A DNA stretch of 64,000 nt from JAEMQF01 sp963775015 (lineage in GTDB: Bacteria > Pseudomonadota > Gammaproteobacteria > Burkholderiales > Burkholderiaceae_C): the NCBI GenBank assembly GCA_963775015.1, contig CAVZHI010000017.1, forward strand, positions 1 through 64,000, in the 5' to 3' direction. The notes below the pieces were generated by a model. The model was not told the origin of the DNA. It saw nothing but the letters and a program-made list of their open reading frames with translations, and did no database searches. Shown here in pieces: positions 17,899 through 25,287 of this stretch (position 1 is the first letter of the stretch; every line of letters begins with the position of its first letter). Position numbers and translations under genes: made by a program.

Positions 17899-18961
17899 CG
17901 GCCGCCTTCTGTTGCACCAGCCGCGGCAGCTCCTTGGCGATTTCGAGCACGAACCAGTCGGGCACGCGGTCCCCCGCATCGTTCTCGGTCAGCACGAGTT
18001 GCGCCAATTCGCCGTCGATTCGCGCCAGCGACTTCAACGCCCCTTTGGCGTTCTGCGCGAGCTCGCGGCTGTCGCGGCCCAGCTGGTCCTCGCGCGCGGG
18101 CAGTTCTTTCACGAGCATGTCGCGCAGGCTCTGCGTGAGGAAGTAGGTCAGGTCGCGGTCCTCCGCGGCGCTGGGCCAGGTCTCCTCGCCCTTGAGGATC
18201 TTGTGCACGCTGAACTGATTCCGGATTTGCTTGAGGAAGGCCTTGAAGCCCACTGCATGGTCGCGCGTCACGCTGCCGAAAAGCACGGCGTCGAGATGAT
18301 CCGGCGCGATGGCGTCGCCGAAGGCGTGCAGCGCGTCGCTCACCGCGTGCCAACTGCGCGGCGTGGAGAAAGGCTCCTCCTTGGCGGGCGGCACTTCGGT
18401 CGAGAGCTGGCTCGGCCGCGAGCGCATGTAGTCCAGCACCCACGGATGGATGCCATTCGCCTGGGCCCAGTCCAGCCACTCGCGATGCGACGCTTTCAGG
18501 TGCACATGCACCATGCGATTCACGAGCGCACTGGGCATCTGCTTGGCCAGCGCCGCGTCGTGCGCGCGGTTGCCTGCGCCGATGATGATCGAGCCGACGG
18601 GCAAGCGGTACTCGCCGATGCGCTTGTCCAGGATCAGGCTGTAGAACGCCTTCTGGATCTCCTGCGAGGCGATGTTGAGCTCGTCGATGAAGAGCACGAA
18701 CTCGCGTTCGCGCACGATCATCGACGGCGGATAGAAACGGCTGACATTGCCTTCGATCTTCGGAATACCGATCAAGTCTTCCGGCGCAAGTTGCGAGCCC
18801 AGCAAGGCCACGCACTCCAGGCCCAAGGACGTGGCGAACTGCTCGACGAGCGAGCTCTTGCCCACCCCCGGCGGCCCCCAGATGAACACCGGGCGCACGG
18901 TGGCGACGTTGAGCAGCAACTCATGGATCTGCTTGATCGACAGGGTGATCTGCGAGTGCAC
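17885..18961 (-). CDS. MoxR-family AAA+ ATPase
   Basis: A 358-residue AAA+ protein with Walker A GPPGVGKSS at residues 29-37, Walker B LFIDELN at 90-96, sensor-1 GAGNR near 128 and an arginine-finger region VNRMVHVHL. Long helical C-terminal segments follow. It overlaps the start of the VWA-metallopeptidase gene by about 14 bp, the standard MoxR-VWA pairing. It lies 78 bp downstream of rtcB on the same strand. MoxR ATPases power VWA partners; the client in this RNA-repair context is unknown. Confidence 0.85.
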   Translation of the reverse strand: MHSQITLSIKQIHELLLNVATVRPVFIWGPPGVGKSSLVEQFATSLGLECVALLGSQLAPEDLIGIPKIEGNVSRFYPPSMIVREREFVLFIDELNIASQEIQKAFYSLILDKRIGEYRLPVGSIIIGAGNRAHDAALAKQMPSALVNRMVHVHLKASHREWLDWAQANGIHPWVLDYMRSRPSQLSTEVPPAKEEPFSTPRSWHAVSDALHAFGDAIAPDHLDAVLFGSVTRDHAVGFKAFLKQIRNQFSVHKILKGEETWPSAAEDRDLTYFLTQSLRDMLVKELPAREDQLGRDSRELAQNAKGALKSLARIDGELAQLVLTENDAGDRVPDWFVLEIAKELPRLVQQKAADEQK

Positions 18962-19039
18962 GATGAATTCTTTCGGTTAGATGGGTTGGGCAAAAAAACA
19001 GGCCCGCTGCAAGCACAGCGGGCCCGAAACAACGCGCGA

Positions 19040-20260
19040 CTATCCCTTCACGCATACGACTTGCTTGAGCGTATGCACGATGTCCACCAGATCCTTCTGC
19101 GCTTCCATCACCGCGTCGATGTCCTTGTACGCGGCCGGCGTTTCGTCGATCACGTCCTTGTCCTTGCGGCATTCCACGCCTTCCGTGGCCGCGCGGTGGT
19201 CGGCCAGGGTGAAACGGCGCTTCGCTTCGCCGCGGCTCATCACGCGGCCTGCGCCGTGCGAGCAGGACTCGAAAGATCTCCGCGTTGCCCTTGCCGCGCA
19301 CGATGTAGCTGCGCGCGCCCATGCTGCCGGGAATGATGCCCAGCTGCCCGGCCTTCGCGCTGACCGCGCCCTTGCGCGTGACGTACACGTCTTCGCCGAA
19401 GTGCTGTTCCTTGCTCACATAGTTGTGGTGGCAGTTCACCGCTTCGATGTGGCTCTGGAAGTTCTTGTGGATCGACGCTCTTGGCCGCGTCGATCACGCG
19501 CTTCATCATCACTTCGCGATTCAGCGCCGCGAAGCGCTGTGCCCAGCCGACCGCGCGCACGTAGTCGCCGAAGTAGCGCGCGCCTTCCTCGAAGTAGGCG
19601 AGGTCGCGGTCCGGCAGGTTCATGTTGTTGCGCAGCGCGTCTTGCTTGGCGAGCTCGATGAACATCGTGCCGATCGCGTTGCCCACGCCGCGCGAACCCG
19701 AGTGCAGCATGAACCAGACGAAACCCTCTTCGTCCAGGCACACCTCGATGAAGTGGTTGCCGCTGCCGAGCGTCCCCAGGTGCTGCACGTTGTTCGTCTT
19801 CGCCAGCTTCGGGAAGTCGCGGCACAGCTCGGTGAACTCGGGCTCCAGTTGCGCCCATGCCGTGTTCACCGAGCCCGGCGTCTTGCTCCACGCGCCCGGA
19901 TCGCGCGAACCCGGCACGCGGCCGTGCGGCACGGCGCGCTCGATCGCCGAGCGCAGCGGGCCCAGGTTGTCGGGCAGGTCTTCCGCACGCAGCGTCGTCT
20001 TCGCGGCCATCATGCCGCAGCCGATGTCCACGCCCACGGCGGCCGGGATGATGGCGCGCATGCGTCGGGATCACCGAGCCGACCGTCGCGCCGATGCCGA
20101 AGTGCACGTCGGGCATCGCCGCGATGTGCTTGAAGACGATGGGCAGGCGCGCCGCGTTCATCAGCTGGCGCTTCGCTTCGTCTTCGATGGGCACGCCGCG
20201 CATCCACATCTTCACCGGCACGCCGCCGGGCACTGCTTCTTCGATGTAATTGGTTTCCAT
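19040..20260 (-). CDS. rtcB: RtcB RNA ligase (3'-phosphate/5'-OH), three frameshifts
   Basis: Four frames together give a full-length RtcB of about 405 residues. They read METNYIEEAVPGGVPVKMWM to GATVGSVIPT; AIIPAAVGVDIGCGMMAAKT (metal-binding Cys) with LGTLGSGNHFIEV and HSGSRGVGNAIG; NFQSHIEAVNCHHNYVSKEQ; and SHGAGRVMSRGEAKRRF, whose His is guanylylated. Breaks fall near 20060, 19476 and 19265; the last sits just before SHGAGR. RtcB seals tRNA and mRNA breaks with 2',3'-cyclic phosphate ends using GTP and Mn2+. The gene lies between a hypothetical gene and moxR in the tRNA-array block. All catalytic residues are present once frames are joined. Confidence 0.85.
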
Positions 20261-20284
20261 GATGTTGTTTGTTCCTTGGTGCCG

Positions 20285-21007
20285 TCACTGCACGCAGCGT
20301 TGGCGTGCCGCTTCGGCGTAGTTTCTGAGTTCGGCGTCGTCCGCGCCGAGTTGTCCGAGAAAACGGTCGAGGGTTCGGTTCACGGCGTCGGGCTCGTAGG
20401 CGGCGTCGATGTCGTGGCCGATTCCGTGCAAGGCCGCGATCTGCACTTCGCGGTAGGGCATGCCGAGCATGTCGCGCAACACGTTCCACAAAGCGTCTTG
20501 CCACGGCCGCTGAGTGCGGGCGTTCCAGAACGTGGGCCAGACGTCGAACCACATGTAGCACACGAAACCCAGGCGGCCCGTGGACGAGCCGATGGGCGCG
20601 TGCACGTGCGCCAGCCGCGGCCCGATGCAGTCACGCCACAGTGAAGGAAACGCGCGCATCATGCGCATCGCCTCTTCGAGCGGCACGCTCGCATCCGTTG
20701 CCGCGAACGGCACGTTGCTGACAGCGTTGCTCATCACGTAGTTCAGGCCCATGCCGACCTGCTCGTCGTCGAAGCGCTCCAGATCGCGGCCCGCGTTGGC
20801 GAACAGCACGGTCTGGATGCGAGTCCACTCGAGCAGCGTGGCAGGGAATTCCGGCTCGTCGATGTTCCAGAACCACTCCTGTTCCTGGCCCTGCGGCACC
20901 GGGCGATCGAACAGGTAAACAATCGCGGCGGCGTATTTCTCCGGCGCGAGGCCGACGGCCTGCGGCGTCCAGTCTTCCGGTTTTGCTTGTCCTCGGTTCT
21001 TTCGCAT
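20285..21007 (-). CDS. conserved protein of unknown function in the RtcB block
   Basis: A 240-residue soluble protein with no motif I can name. Visible features are WNIDEPEFPATLLEWTRIQT, PSLWRDCIGPRLAHVHAPIG, and a helical C-terminus (MPYREVQIAALHGIGHDIDA, then LDRFLGQLGADDAELRNYAE) that looks like HEAT-type helical repeats. Start at the ATG at 21007, where MRKNRGQAKPEDWTP begins. It is 24 bp upstream of rtcB on the same strand, so it is likely cotranscribed and functionally tied to the RNA-repair genes. Confidence 0.65.
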   Translation of the reverse strand: MRKNRGQAKPEDWTPQAVGLAPEKYAAAIVYLFDRPVPQGQEQEWFWNIDEPEFPATLLEWTRIQTVLFANAGRDLERFDDEQVGMGLNYVMSNAVSNVPFAATDASVPLEEAMRMMRAFPSLWRDCIGPRLAHVHAPIGSSTGRLGFVCYMWFDVWPTFWNARTQRPWQDALWNVLRDMLGMPYREVQIAALHGIGHDIDAAYEPDAVNRTLDRFLGQLGADDAELRNYAEAARQRCVQ

Positions 21008-21026
21008 GGGGTTCTCCAATCCGGGT

Positions 21027-21059
21027 GGGGAGCGTGCCCATCTGTTCGGCACGCTCCCC
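21027..21059 (-). terminator. strong intergenic hairpin between slipin and the downstream gene
   Basis: GGGGAGCGTGCC and GGCACGCTCCCC form a perfect 12-bp stem with a 9-nt loop. There is no following T-run, so it may be an RNA-processing or partial termination element that sets the ratio of slipin to RtcB expression. Confidence 0.5.
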
Positions 21060-21095
21060 CGACGGCACCGCGAGGTGCATAGTTGTTGAATCTGC

Positions 21096-22234
21096 TCAAC
21101 GCAGTTTCACCAGCCCGTTGAGCACCTGTTCCAGACCCCCGAACACGGAGATCTTGTCGATGCGCTCGGCCACGCGTTCCAGCGTCTCCAGCTCCTTCAT
21201 GCGCAAGGCGACGGGGTTGCCCTCCATCACCTTGGCGGTGTTGAGCAGGGAGCGCGTTGCCGCGGTTTCCTCGCGCCGGCGGATCGCGTTGGCTTCCGCC
21301 ACCTTTTCCGCCTCGACCACCTTGGCGAGGATGGTCTTCATCTCGCCGGGCAGCACGATGTCCTTCACGCCCACGCCGTCGAGCTGCAGACCGAAGTCCG
21401 CGAGCTTGGCCTTGACCTGAGCGGTCACGACTTCGTCGATCACGCTCTTGTTCTCCAGCAACTCGTCCAGCGTTCGCGTGCCCACCGCCGCGCGCAGGCC
21501 GAACTGCAGCTCGCGGTACAGGTGTTCCGCGGGCTTTTGCAGTTGCTTGAAGGCGAGCAACACGTCGGTGTAGCGCCACGTCGCCGACAGGTTCAGGCGC
21601 AGTGCCACCTTGTCGCGCGTCAGGATTTCCTGGCCCGTCACTTCCAGCGCCTGCAAACGCAGGTCCACGAGTTCCACCGACACGTTGCGGTTGAACTTCC
21701 AGAAGGCGTACGAGCCCGGGCTGAGCAAGCGCTCGACCTTGCCGTCGATCCACAGGATGCCTGCGCCGTGTTCGGGCACCTGCACCTGCAGCACTCCGGC
21801 CAGACCCGCGACGCCACGCTGGCGCAGCTGCGTTTGCACCAGGCGCGCGACGATCGCCGCGGGCACTTCCGGCCGAGGCGGGCGATGTCGATCACCTCGA
21901 CGCGCACGTCGACCAGGCCCTTCCAGTACAGGCGCCGCGTTGCCGGAGCGAGCAGTTCGACCAGCGCGCCGTTGTCGCTACGCAGGCCGACCTGGTTCTC
22001 GCCCAGCTCGACGCGCACGAACTCCGCCGCGACGACATCCGGCTCCTTGGCCATCAGGTAATCGGCCAGGGCGTGCGTGAACGCCGGCTGCTCCAGCGCG
22101 AAGAGTTCCACACGCAGGGCATCCAGGCCACCGAGCAGCCAGTGCGTGCCGGGCTGCAGCACGCGATCGAAATCGCCATTGCGCAGCAACACGCCGCGCT
22201 CGTTCTTCTTCACCGTGATTCGCTTGAATTGCAT
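21096..22234 (-). CDS. slipin-family SPFH/Band 7 protein, one frameshift
   Basis: Two frames combine into about 379 residues. The first, MQFKRITVKKNERGVLLRNG to VDVRVEVIDIARLG, is the N-terminus. The second, PAAIVARLVQTQLRQRGVAG to LEQVLNGLVKLR, carries the SPFH core GAGILWIDGKVERLLSPGSY and the coiled-coil VVEAEKVAEANAIRRREETA. One base is missing near 21875 (length 3n+2). Slipins with this build recur beside RtcB in predicted RNA-repair operons, where they may act as scaffolds. No transmembrane segment is evident. Confidence 0.8.
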
Positions 22235-22432
22235 GATCGTTCTCCTTTGTTGTCATGCGTCGTTGAAAAAGGTGCCGTTACAGCAACGCCCGCGGACAGC
22301 GAATGCCTGGGCGCGGATGTCACGCTGCGCGTGCGCCACGTTCCTCTTGAACGCGGCGTCTGCTTGCCGTGAATGCGCTGCCCCGCGTGCTCGCCGCGCG
22401 AGCGGACGCTGCTGATGAACTCAGCTCGCGCT

Positions 22433-22464
22433 TGCGGCCTTGCGGCCTTGCGGCCTTGCGGCCT
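22433..22464 (-). repeat. TGCGGCCT x4 tandem repeat and GNRA-capped hairpins
   Basis: Four perfect copies of TGCGGCCT are followed by TTCGGCCG. On the minus (transcribed) strand they read GGCC-GCAA-GGCC and CGGCC-GAAA-GGCCG, overlapping mini-hairpins with GNRA tetraloops. A further GGTC-GAAA-GACC hairpin lies at 22496-22507. They separate the tRNA-like genes from the slipin gene. Confidence 0.6.
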
Positions 22465-22517
22465 TTCGGCCGTTCACGTTTTCCTTCTGTCGGCTGGTCT
22501 TTCGACCGTTCGAATAG

Positions 22518-22534
22518 CTGGATTTGCAGTCCAG
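22518..22534 (-). other. orphan tRNA-Cys-like anticodon arm
   Basis: The minus strand reads CTGGACTGCAAATCCAG, a 5-bp stem with loop CTGCAAA, exactly the anticodon arm of a tRNA-Cys (GCA). No acceptor, D or T arm surrounds it, so it is a fragment. Confidence 0.4.
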
Positions 22535-22536
22535 TG

Positions 22537-22609
22537 CTTTGGAGCGGGAGTCGAACCCGCGACAGACGACTGATGAGGTCGTTGCTCTACCCATCTGAGC
22601 TATCCAGTG
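22537..22609 (-). tRNA. tRNA-Met-like (CAT), degenerate acceptor
   Basis: A cloverleaf is visible: D arm GCTC/GAGC, anticodon stem ACGAC/GTCGT with loop CTCATCA, T arm GCGGG-TTCGACT-CCCGC. The acceptor pairs CACTGGA with TCCAAAG with two mismatches, no CCA is encoded, and position 37 is C. It may be a pseudo-tRNA. Confidence 0.5.
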
Positions 22610-22611
22610 GT

Positions 22612-22663
22612 GGTGATGCCGGGGATCGAACCCGAGCACCTTGCGGGACACCTATTCATCACC
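22612..22663 (-). other. tRNA-like acceptor/T-arm minihelix
   Basis: A 52-nt element has the acceptor-like stem GGTGATG/CATCACC and a T arm CGGG-TTCGATC-CCCG, but no D or anticodon arm. It looks like a tRNA gene that has lost its lower half. Confidence 0.45.
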
Positions 22664-22799
22664 CATATCCGTCGATTCCGACAGCGCGGCATGTGCAGCA
22701 GCGACGGACGGCCCGGCCGCTGCACACCGGCGGGGTTCACGAACCCCAGACCTGCGAGCGTTTGCTTTTCACGGCAGATTCTCTTGCGCGCGAGTTGAA

Positions 22800-23376
22800 T
22801 CAACTCAATCGCGATTCCCTAGGCAGGCGCGCGGCCAGCCACTCGTGCACGTCGGCGCGGATGTGCCGGCCTTCGAGCAGAAAGTCCTCGAAGCGGCTCG
22901 GCACATACGGCAGGTACAGCAGCGGCATGCGCGCTTCCTCCGGCGTGCGGTCGGCCTTGCGGCCGTTGCACACGCCGCACGCGCAGACCAGGTTCATCCA
23001 GGCCCAGCGCCCGCCGCGCGATTCCGGCACGATGTGTTCGCACTGCAGTTCGCGATTCGATGAAACCCTGGCCACAGTAGGCGCACGTCATGCGGTCGCG
23101 ACGGAACAGCTTGGCCTTGCTGAACGCCGGCACCACGTCGAACAAATTGACCTTCGACGCGCCGAGCAGTGCCATGATCGGGTGCACGTCGATGATCGAC
23201 TGGCGTCCGCGCGCGACATTGAAGCCGCCACGCAGCGTGGCCAGCGGGCCGGCGCCGTCGACCCAGGCCACCGAGCCCGAAGCCACATGCAGCGCAGCGT
23301 GCTCGAGCGAGATCCACGCCTGCGGCGTGCCCTGGATGTCGAGTTGCAGCACGTGGTTGTGGTGTTGCTGGTGCAT
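22800..23376 (-). CDS. HNH endonuclease family protein, one frameshift
   Basis: About 192 residues. The first frame (MHQQHHNHVLQLDIQGTPQA) runs to CAYCGQGF, and another register continues with LQCEHIVPESRGGRWAWMNL and CACGVCNGRKADRTPEEARM. The CxxC...H...CxxCN arrangement is a zinc-bound HNH nuclease domain. The break is near 23060 and length is 3n+1. It lies inside the tRNA array, between tRNA-like genes. HNH proteins of this type are found next to RNA-repair genes; whether it cuts DNA or RNA is unknown. Confidence 0.75.
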
Positions 23377-23426
23377 GGGTGGCCTCCTTTCGCGGCCGGG
23401 TGGTTGGTGATAGGGATGAACATTCG

Positions 23427-23502
23427 TGGCAGCGGCGGTTGGGTTCGAACCAACGTCCCCAGCTTCAAAGGCTGGTGTCTGAGGCCACTCGACTACGCCG
23501 CA
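23427..23502 (-). tRNA. tRNA-Gln (TTG)
   Basis: Anticodon arm CCAGC-CTTTGAA-GCTGG gives anticodon TTG. T arm GTTGG-TTCGAAC-CCAAC and acceptor GCGGCG/CGCCGC are good, with a T-T mismatch at position 1-72, as U1 is typical of tRNA-Gln. The 3' end encodes G-CCA. Confidence 0.85.
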
Positions 23503-23547
23503 TGCTGTCGGCTTGGTCAGCGCCGATAGTGGTGACGGTTCACACCG

Positions 23548-23755
23548 TCAAAAGCAGCCGCTGCGCAGGCAGCAGCGCTTGAACGCCTTCGCCGAACCGC
23601 AGGGGCAGGGGTCGTTGCGACCGAGTTTCTCGGTCAGCTCCTTGGCGCCGCGCACCACGCGGTCTCCGCGTTTGACTCCCGTCTCAGACGGGAAACCTTT
23701 GCGGCGCTTGCGCGTGACCTCGAAAGCACGCGTCGTCTTCGTCGATCGGTTTCAT
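23548..23755 (-). CDS. small SEC-C motif protein, one frameshift
   Basis: An ATG at 23755 with AGGAGG eight bases upstream starts MKPIDEDDA, after which one register change gives RKRRKGFPSETGVKRGDRVV and LGRNDPCPCGSAKAFKRCCL to a stop at 23548. CPCGS...CC is the zinc-binding SEC-C motif also seen at the SecA C-terminus. The total is about 68 residues; length 3n+1 fits one inserted base near 23725. It is embedded among tRNA genes. It is too short and broken to appear as a long open frame. Confidence 0.65.
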
Positions 23756-23782
23756 GGCACACCTCCTGTTTGATTGATGAAT

Positions 23783-23857
23783 TGGTCGTCCGGGGTGGGC
23801 ACGATCCACCGGCCTTCGCCTTATGAGGGCGCCGTTCTACCGCTGAGCTACCGGACT
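23783..23857 (-). tRNA. tRNA-Met (CAT)
   Basis: Anticodon loop CTCATAA gives CAT. Acceptor GTCCGG/CCGGAC, D arm GCTC/GAAC, T arm GGTGG-ATCGTGC-CCACC, and A-CCA is encoded. The T loop lacks the usual TTCGA start and position 1-72 is mismatched. It could instead be a CAT tRNA-Ile. Confidence 0.7.
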
Positions 23858-23869
23858 GCTGTTGCGATG

Positions 23870-23956
23870 TGGTCCCCTCGGTCCGGGTCGAACGGACATG
23901 CCCCTTCGGGCTCCGGTTTCTGAGACCGGTGCGTCTGCCTATTCCGCCACGAGGGG
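23870..23956 (-). tRNA. tRNA-Leu (CAG)
   Basis: An 87-nt class II tRNA with acceptor CCCCTCG/CGAGGGG, anticodon arm CCGGT-CTCAGAA-ACCGG, a variable arm (GCCCGAAGGGGC) and encoded ACCA. It is well formed. Confidence 0.9.
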
Positions 23957-23963
23957 GTTGTTC

Positions 23964-24039
23964 TGGTGCGTCGCCAGGGGCTCGAACCCTGACAAGCCGG
24001 GTTAAAAGCCCGGTACTCTGCCGCTCGAGTTCGCGACGC
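23964..24039 (-). tRNA. tRNA-Lys (TTT)
   Basis: Acceptor GCGTCGC/GCGACGC is perfect, D arm ACTC/GAGT, anticodon arm CCGGG-CTTTTAA-CCCGG, T arm CAGGG-TTCGAGC-CCCTG, and ACCA is encoded. Confidence 0.9.
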
Positions 24040-24062
24040 GTTGACGATGCATGCGCTTGGGG

Positions 24063-24132
24063 GTGACCGGCCGGAGTCGAACCGGCACCGGCGGGGTCAC
24101 ATCCCGCAGCTCTGCCATTGAGCTACGGCCAC
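24063..24132 (-). tRNA. tRNA-His (GTG)
   Basis: Acceptor GTGGCCG/CGGTCAC, D arm GCTC/GAGC, anticodon arm GCGGG-ATGTGAC-CCCGC (GTG), T arm GCCGG-TTCGACT-CCGGC. The base before the acceptor is C, not the G-1 expected for tRNA-His. Confidence 0.8.
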
Positions 24133-24153
24133 GCCCAAACGCACGCTTGAATC

Positions 24154-24294
24154 TGGTCTCGGTGCTAGGTTTGCTCGCGCTTTCGCGCTCGGCCTTCGGC
24201 CCGTTGCTTCGCAACGCCTGCGCGGCAAGCGCGCAGATTGAACCTAGGGCCTCGGATCCCAAATCACGCGCGCTCCCAACTGCGCCACACCGAG
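24154..24294 (-). tRNA. tRNA-Pro-like (TGG) with a 66-nt insertion in the T loop
   Basis: Ends match a 75-nt tRNA: acceptor CTCGGTG/CACCGAG, D arm GCGC/GCGC, anticodon region TTTGGGA, T stem CTAGG/CCTAG and encoded ACCA. Between T-loop TTCAATC and the 3' T strand lies a 66-nt insert (24170-24235). It is built of mini-hairpins: TGCGCG/CGCGCA, GTTGC-GAA-GCAAC, GGCC-GAA-GGCC and GCGC-GAAA-GCGC. The anticodon stem is poorly paired (CGTGA/TCCGA), so function is doubtful without processing. Confidence 0.6.
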
Positions 24295-24306
24295 ATGAAA
24301 ATGAAC

Positions 24307-24381
24307 TGGTACCCGCGGTGGCAACGATCCACCGACCCCCTCCTTATCAAGACGGTGCTCTGACAACTGAGCTACGGAGAT
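24307..24381 (-). tRNA. tRNA-Ile-like (GAT)
   Basis: Anticodon loop TTGATAA gives GAT. D arm GCTC/GAGC, T arm GGTGG-ATCGTTG-CCACC, and ACCA is encoded. The acceptor is imperfect and the T loop is atypical, as in the Met copy of the array. Confidence 0.65.
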
Positions 24382-24391
24382 CAAACTGAAC

Positions 24392-24466
24392 TGGCTCCCC
24401 GGCCGGCCTCGAACCACGGACCTCCTGGTTAACGGCCAGGCGCTCTGCCAACTGCGCTCTCGGCAG
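24392..24466 (-). tRNA. tRNA-Asn-like (GTT)
   Basis: Anticodon arm CCTGG-CCGTTAA-CCAGG is perfect (GTT) and the D arm is GCGC/GCGC. The T arm and acceptor pair poorly (TGCCGAG against CCGGGGA), although GCCA is encoded. It may be a degenerate copy. Confidence 0.6.
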
Positions 24467-24487
24467 GCATATCACCCGCGCGGGACG

Positions 24488-24565
24488 CTGGCCCTTGTGC
24501 ACGACTCGAACGTGCGCACTCCGGCTTCGTAGACCGGCGCTCTGAATCCAACTGAGCTAACGAGG
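24488..24565 (-). tRNA. tRNA-Arg-like (ACG)
   Basis: Anticodon loop CTACGAA (ACG) sits on CCGGT/GCCGG. D arm GCTC/GAGC, T arm GCACG-TTCGAGT-CGTGC, and CCA is encoded. Acceptor pairing is weak. Confidence 0.65.
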
Positions 24566-24572
24566 TTCTGAA

Positions 24573-24649
24573 CTGGTGCCGAGAGAGGGCTTCGATCCCC
24601 CGACGCACGCGCCTTCAACGCGCCGCTCTACCGACTGAGCTATCTCGGC
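24573..24649 (-). tRNA. tRNA-Phe (GAA)
   Basis: Acceptor GCCGAGA/TCTCGGC is perfect and ACCA is encoded. D arm GCTC/GAGC, anticodon arm GCGCG-TTGAAGG-CGCGT (GAA), T arm GGGGG-ATCGAAG-CCCTC. Confidence 0.85.
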
Positions 24650-24658
24650 AATGTGCTC

Positions 24659-24733
24659 TGGCGCCTCGTGCGGGAATCGAACCCGCGGCTTCCGGCTAGA
24701 CAGGCCGGCGCTCTGCCGCTGAGCTAACGAGGC
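24659..24733 (-). tRNA. tRNA-Asp (GTC)
   Basis: All arms pair: acceptor GCCTCGT/ACGAGGC, anticodon arm CCGGC-CTGTCTA-GCCGG (GTC), T arm GCGGG-TTCGATT-CCCGC, encoded GCCA. Confidence 0.9.
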
Positions 24734-24826
24734 AACAAACCATCCGGTCACGGGTTCCGGCGCCGCCCTATCGTCGCGGCCGATTTCCACCCTCGAAGCG
24801 CGAGCTCGACGAGGTTCCTTGCAATC

Positions 24827-24903
24827 TGGCGTCGCGTGCGGGAGTTGAACCCGCGTATCCACCTTGAAAGGGTAGTGTCCTCAGCCGGCTAGACGAACGC
24901 GAC
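24827..24903 (-). tRNA. tRNA-Glu (TTC)
   Basis: Acceptor GTCGCGT/ACGCGAC, D region TCGTCTAGCCGGCTGAGGAC typical of tRNA-Glu, anticodon loop CTTTCAA (TTC), T arm GCGGG-TTCAACT-CCCGC, encoded GCCA. Confidence 0.9.
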
Positions 24904-24908
24904 AAACT

Positions 24909-24985
24909 TGGTGCCCCCGGCGACGAATTGAACGCGCGACCTGCCGCTTACAAGGCGGCTGCTCTGCCGGTTGAGCTACGGGGGC
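24909..24985 (-). tRNA. tRNA-Thr (TGT)
   Basis: Acceptor GCCCCCG/CGGGGGC is perfect, anticodon arm GCCGC-CTTGTAA-GCGGC (TGT), and ACCA is encoded. The T stem is imperfect. Confidence 0.85.
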
Positions 24986-25131
24986 GAAGTGAATCCACTT
25001 CGGCTGTGCCCAAACGCGAGCATCCCGTCGGATGGGTGTCTCGCTGCACGTGGCTCTGGCCTGGAGCCGCGCACATCCCGCGCCGCCAACACCATTTTGC
25101 GCGGCAACGGAGTGCATGGACACACCCGAAG
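24986..25131 (-). other. array spacer with hairpin and a tRNA-like remnant
   Basis: GAAGTG-AATC-CACTTC forms a hairpin at 24985-25000. Further upstream on the minus strand a D-arm-like GCTC-CAGGCCA-GAGC (near 25050-25070) lies between GTGC and GCAC segments, which could be a decayed tRNA. I could not assign an anticodon. Confidence 0.25.
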
Positions 25132-25206
25132 TGGAGCGGATGACGAGTTTCGAACTCGGGCCTCGGCCATGGCGTGGCCGCGCTCTTCCACCTGAGCTAC
25201 ATCCGC
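25132..25206 (-). tRNA. tRNA-Gly (GCC), first gene of the array
   Basis: Acceptor GCGGATG/CATCCGC is perfect with T-CCA encoded. D arm GCTC/GAGC, anticodon arm CGGCC-ACGCCAT-GGCCG (GCC), T arm CGAG-TTCGAAA-CTCG. It is the promoter-proximal tRNA of the minus-strand array. Confidence 0.85.
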
Positions 25207-25252
25207 AAAAGTGCAAGACAGACCATCGGCCAGTACCGAGGTCGTCTCGCGG

Positions 25253-25286
25253 CAATTTTTTAAAGAACATCCACCGCGAATGGTGG
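25253..25286 (-). promoter_or_regulatory. rrn-like boxB hairpin and boxA antitermination leader
   Basis: On the minus strand, in transcription order, a hairpin CCACCATTCGCGGTGG (25271-25286) is followed by TGTTCTTTAAAAAATTG (25253-25269). The latter resembles the rRNA boxA TGCTCTTTAACAATT. This boxB-boxA order is that of rRNA leaders that recruit the Nus antitermination complex. It would let polymerase read through the many hairpins of the array. Function inferred from similarity. Confidence 0.55.
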
Positions 25287-25287
25287 T

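Noticed and set aside
22433..22464. Tandem TGCGGCCT as a CRISPR array
   Set aside because: Units are 8 bp with no spacers and no cas genes are present.
22690..22750. Another tRNA near GGGGTTCACGAACCCC
   Set aside because: It is a simple 7-bp hairpin without acceptor or anticodon arms.
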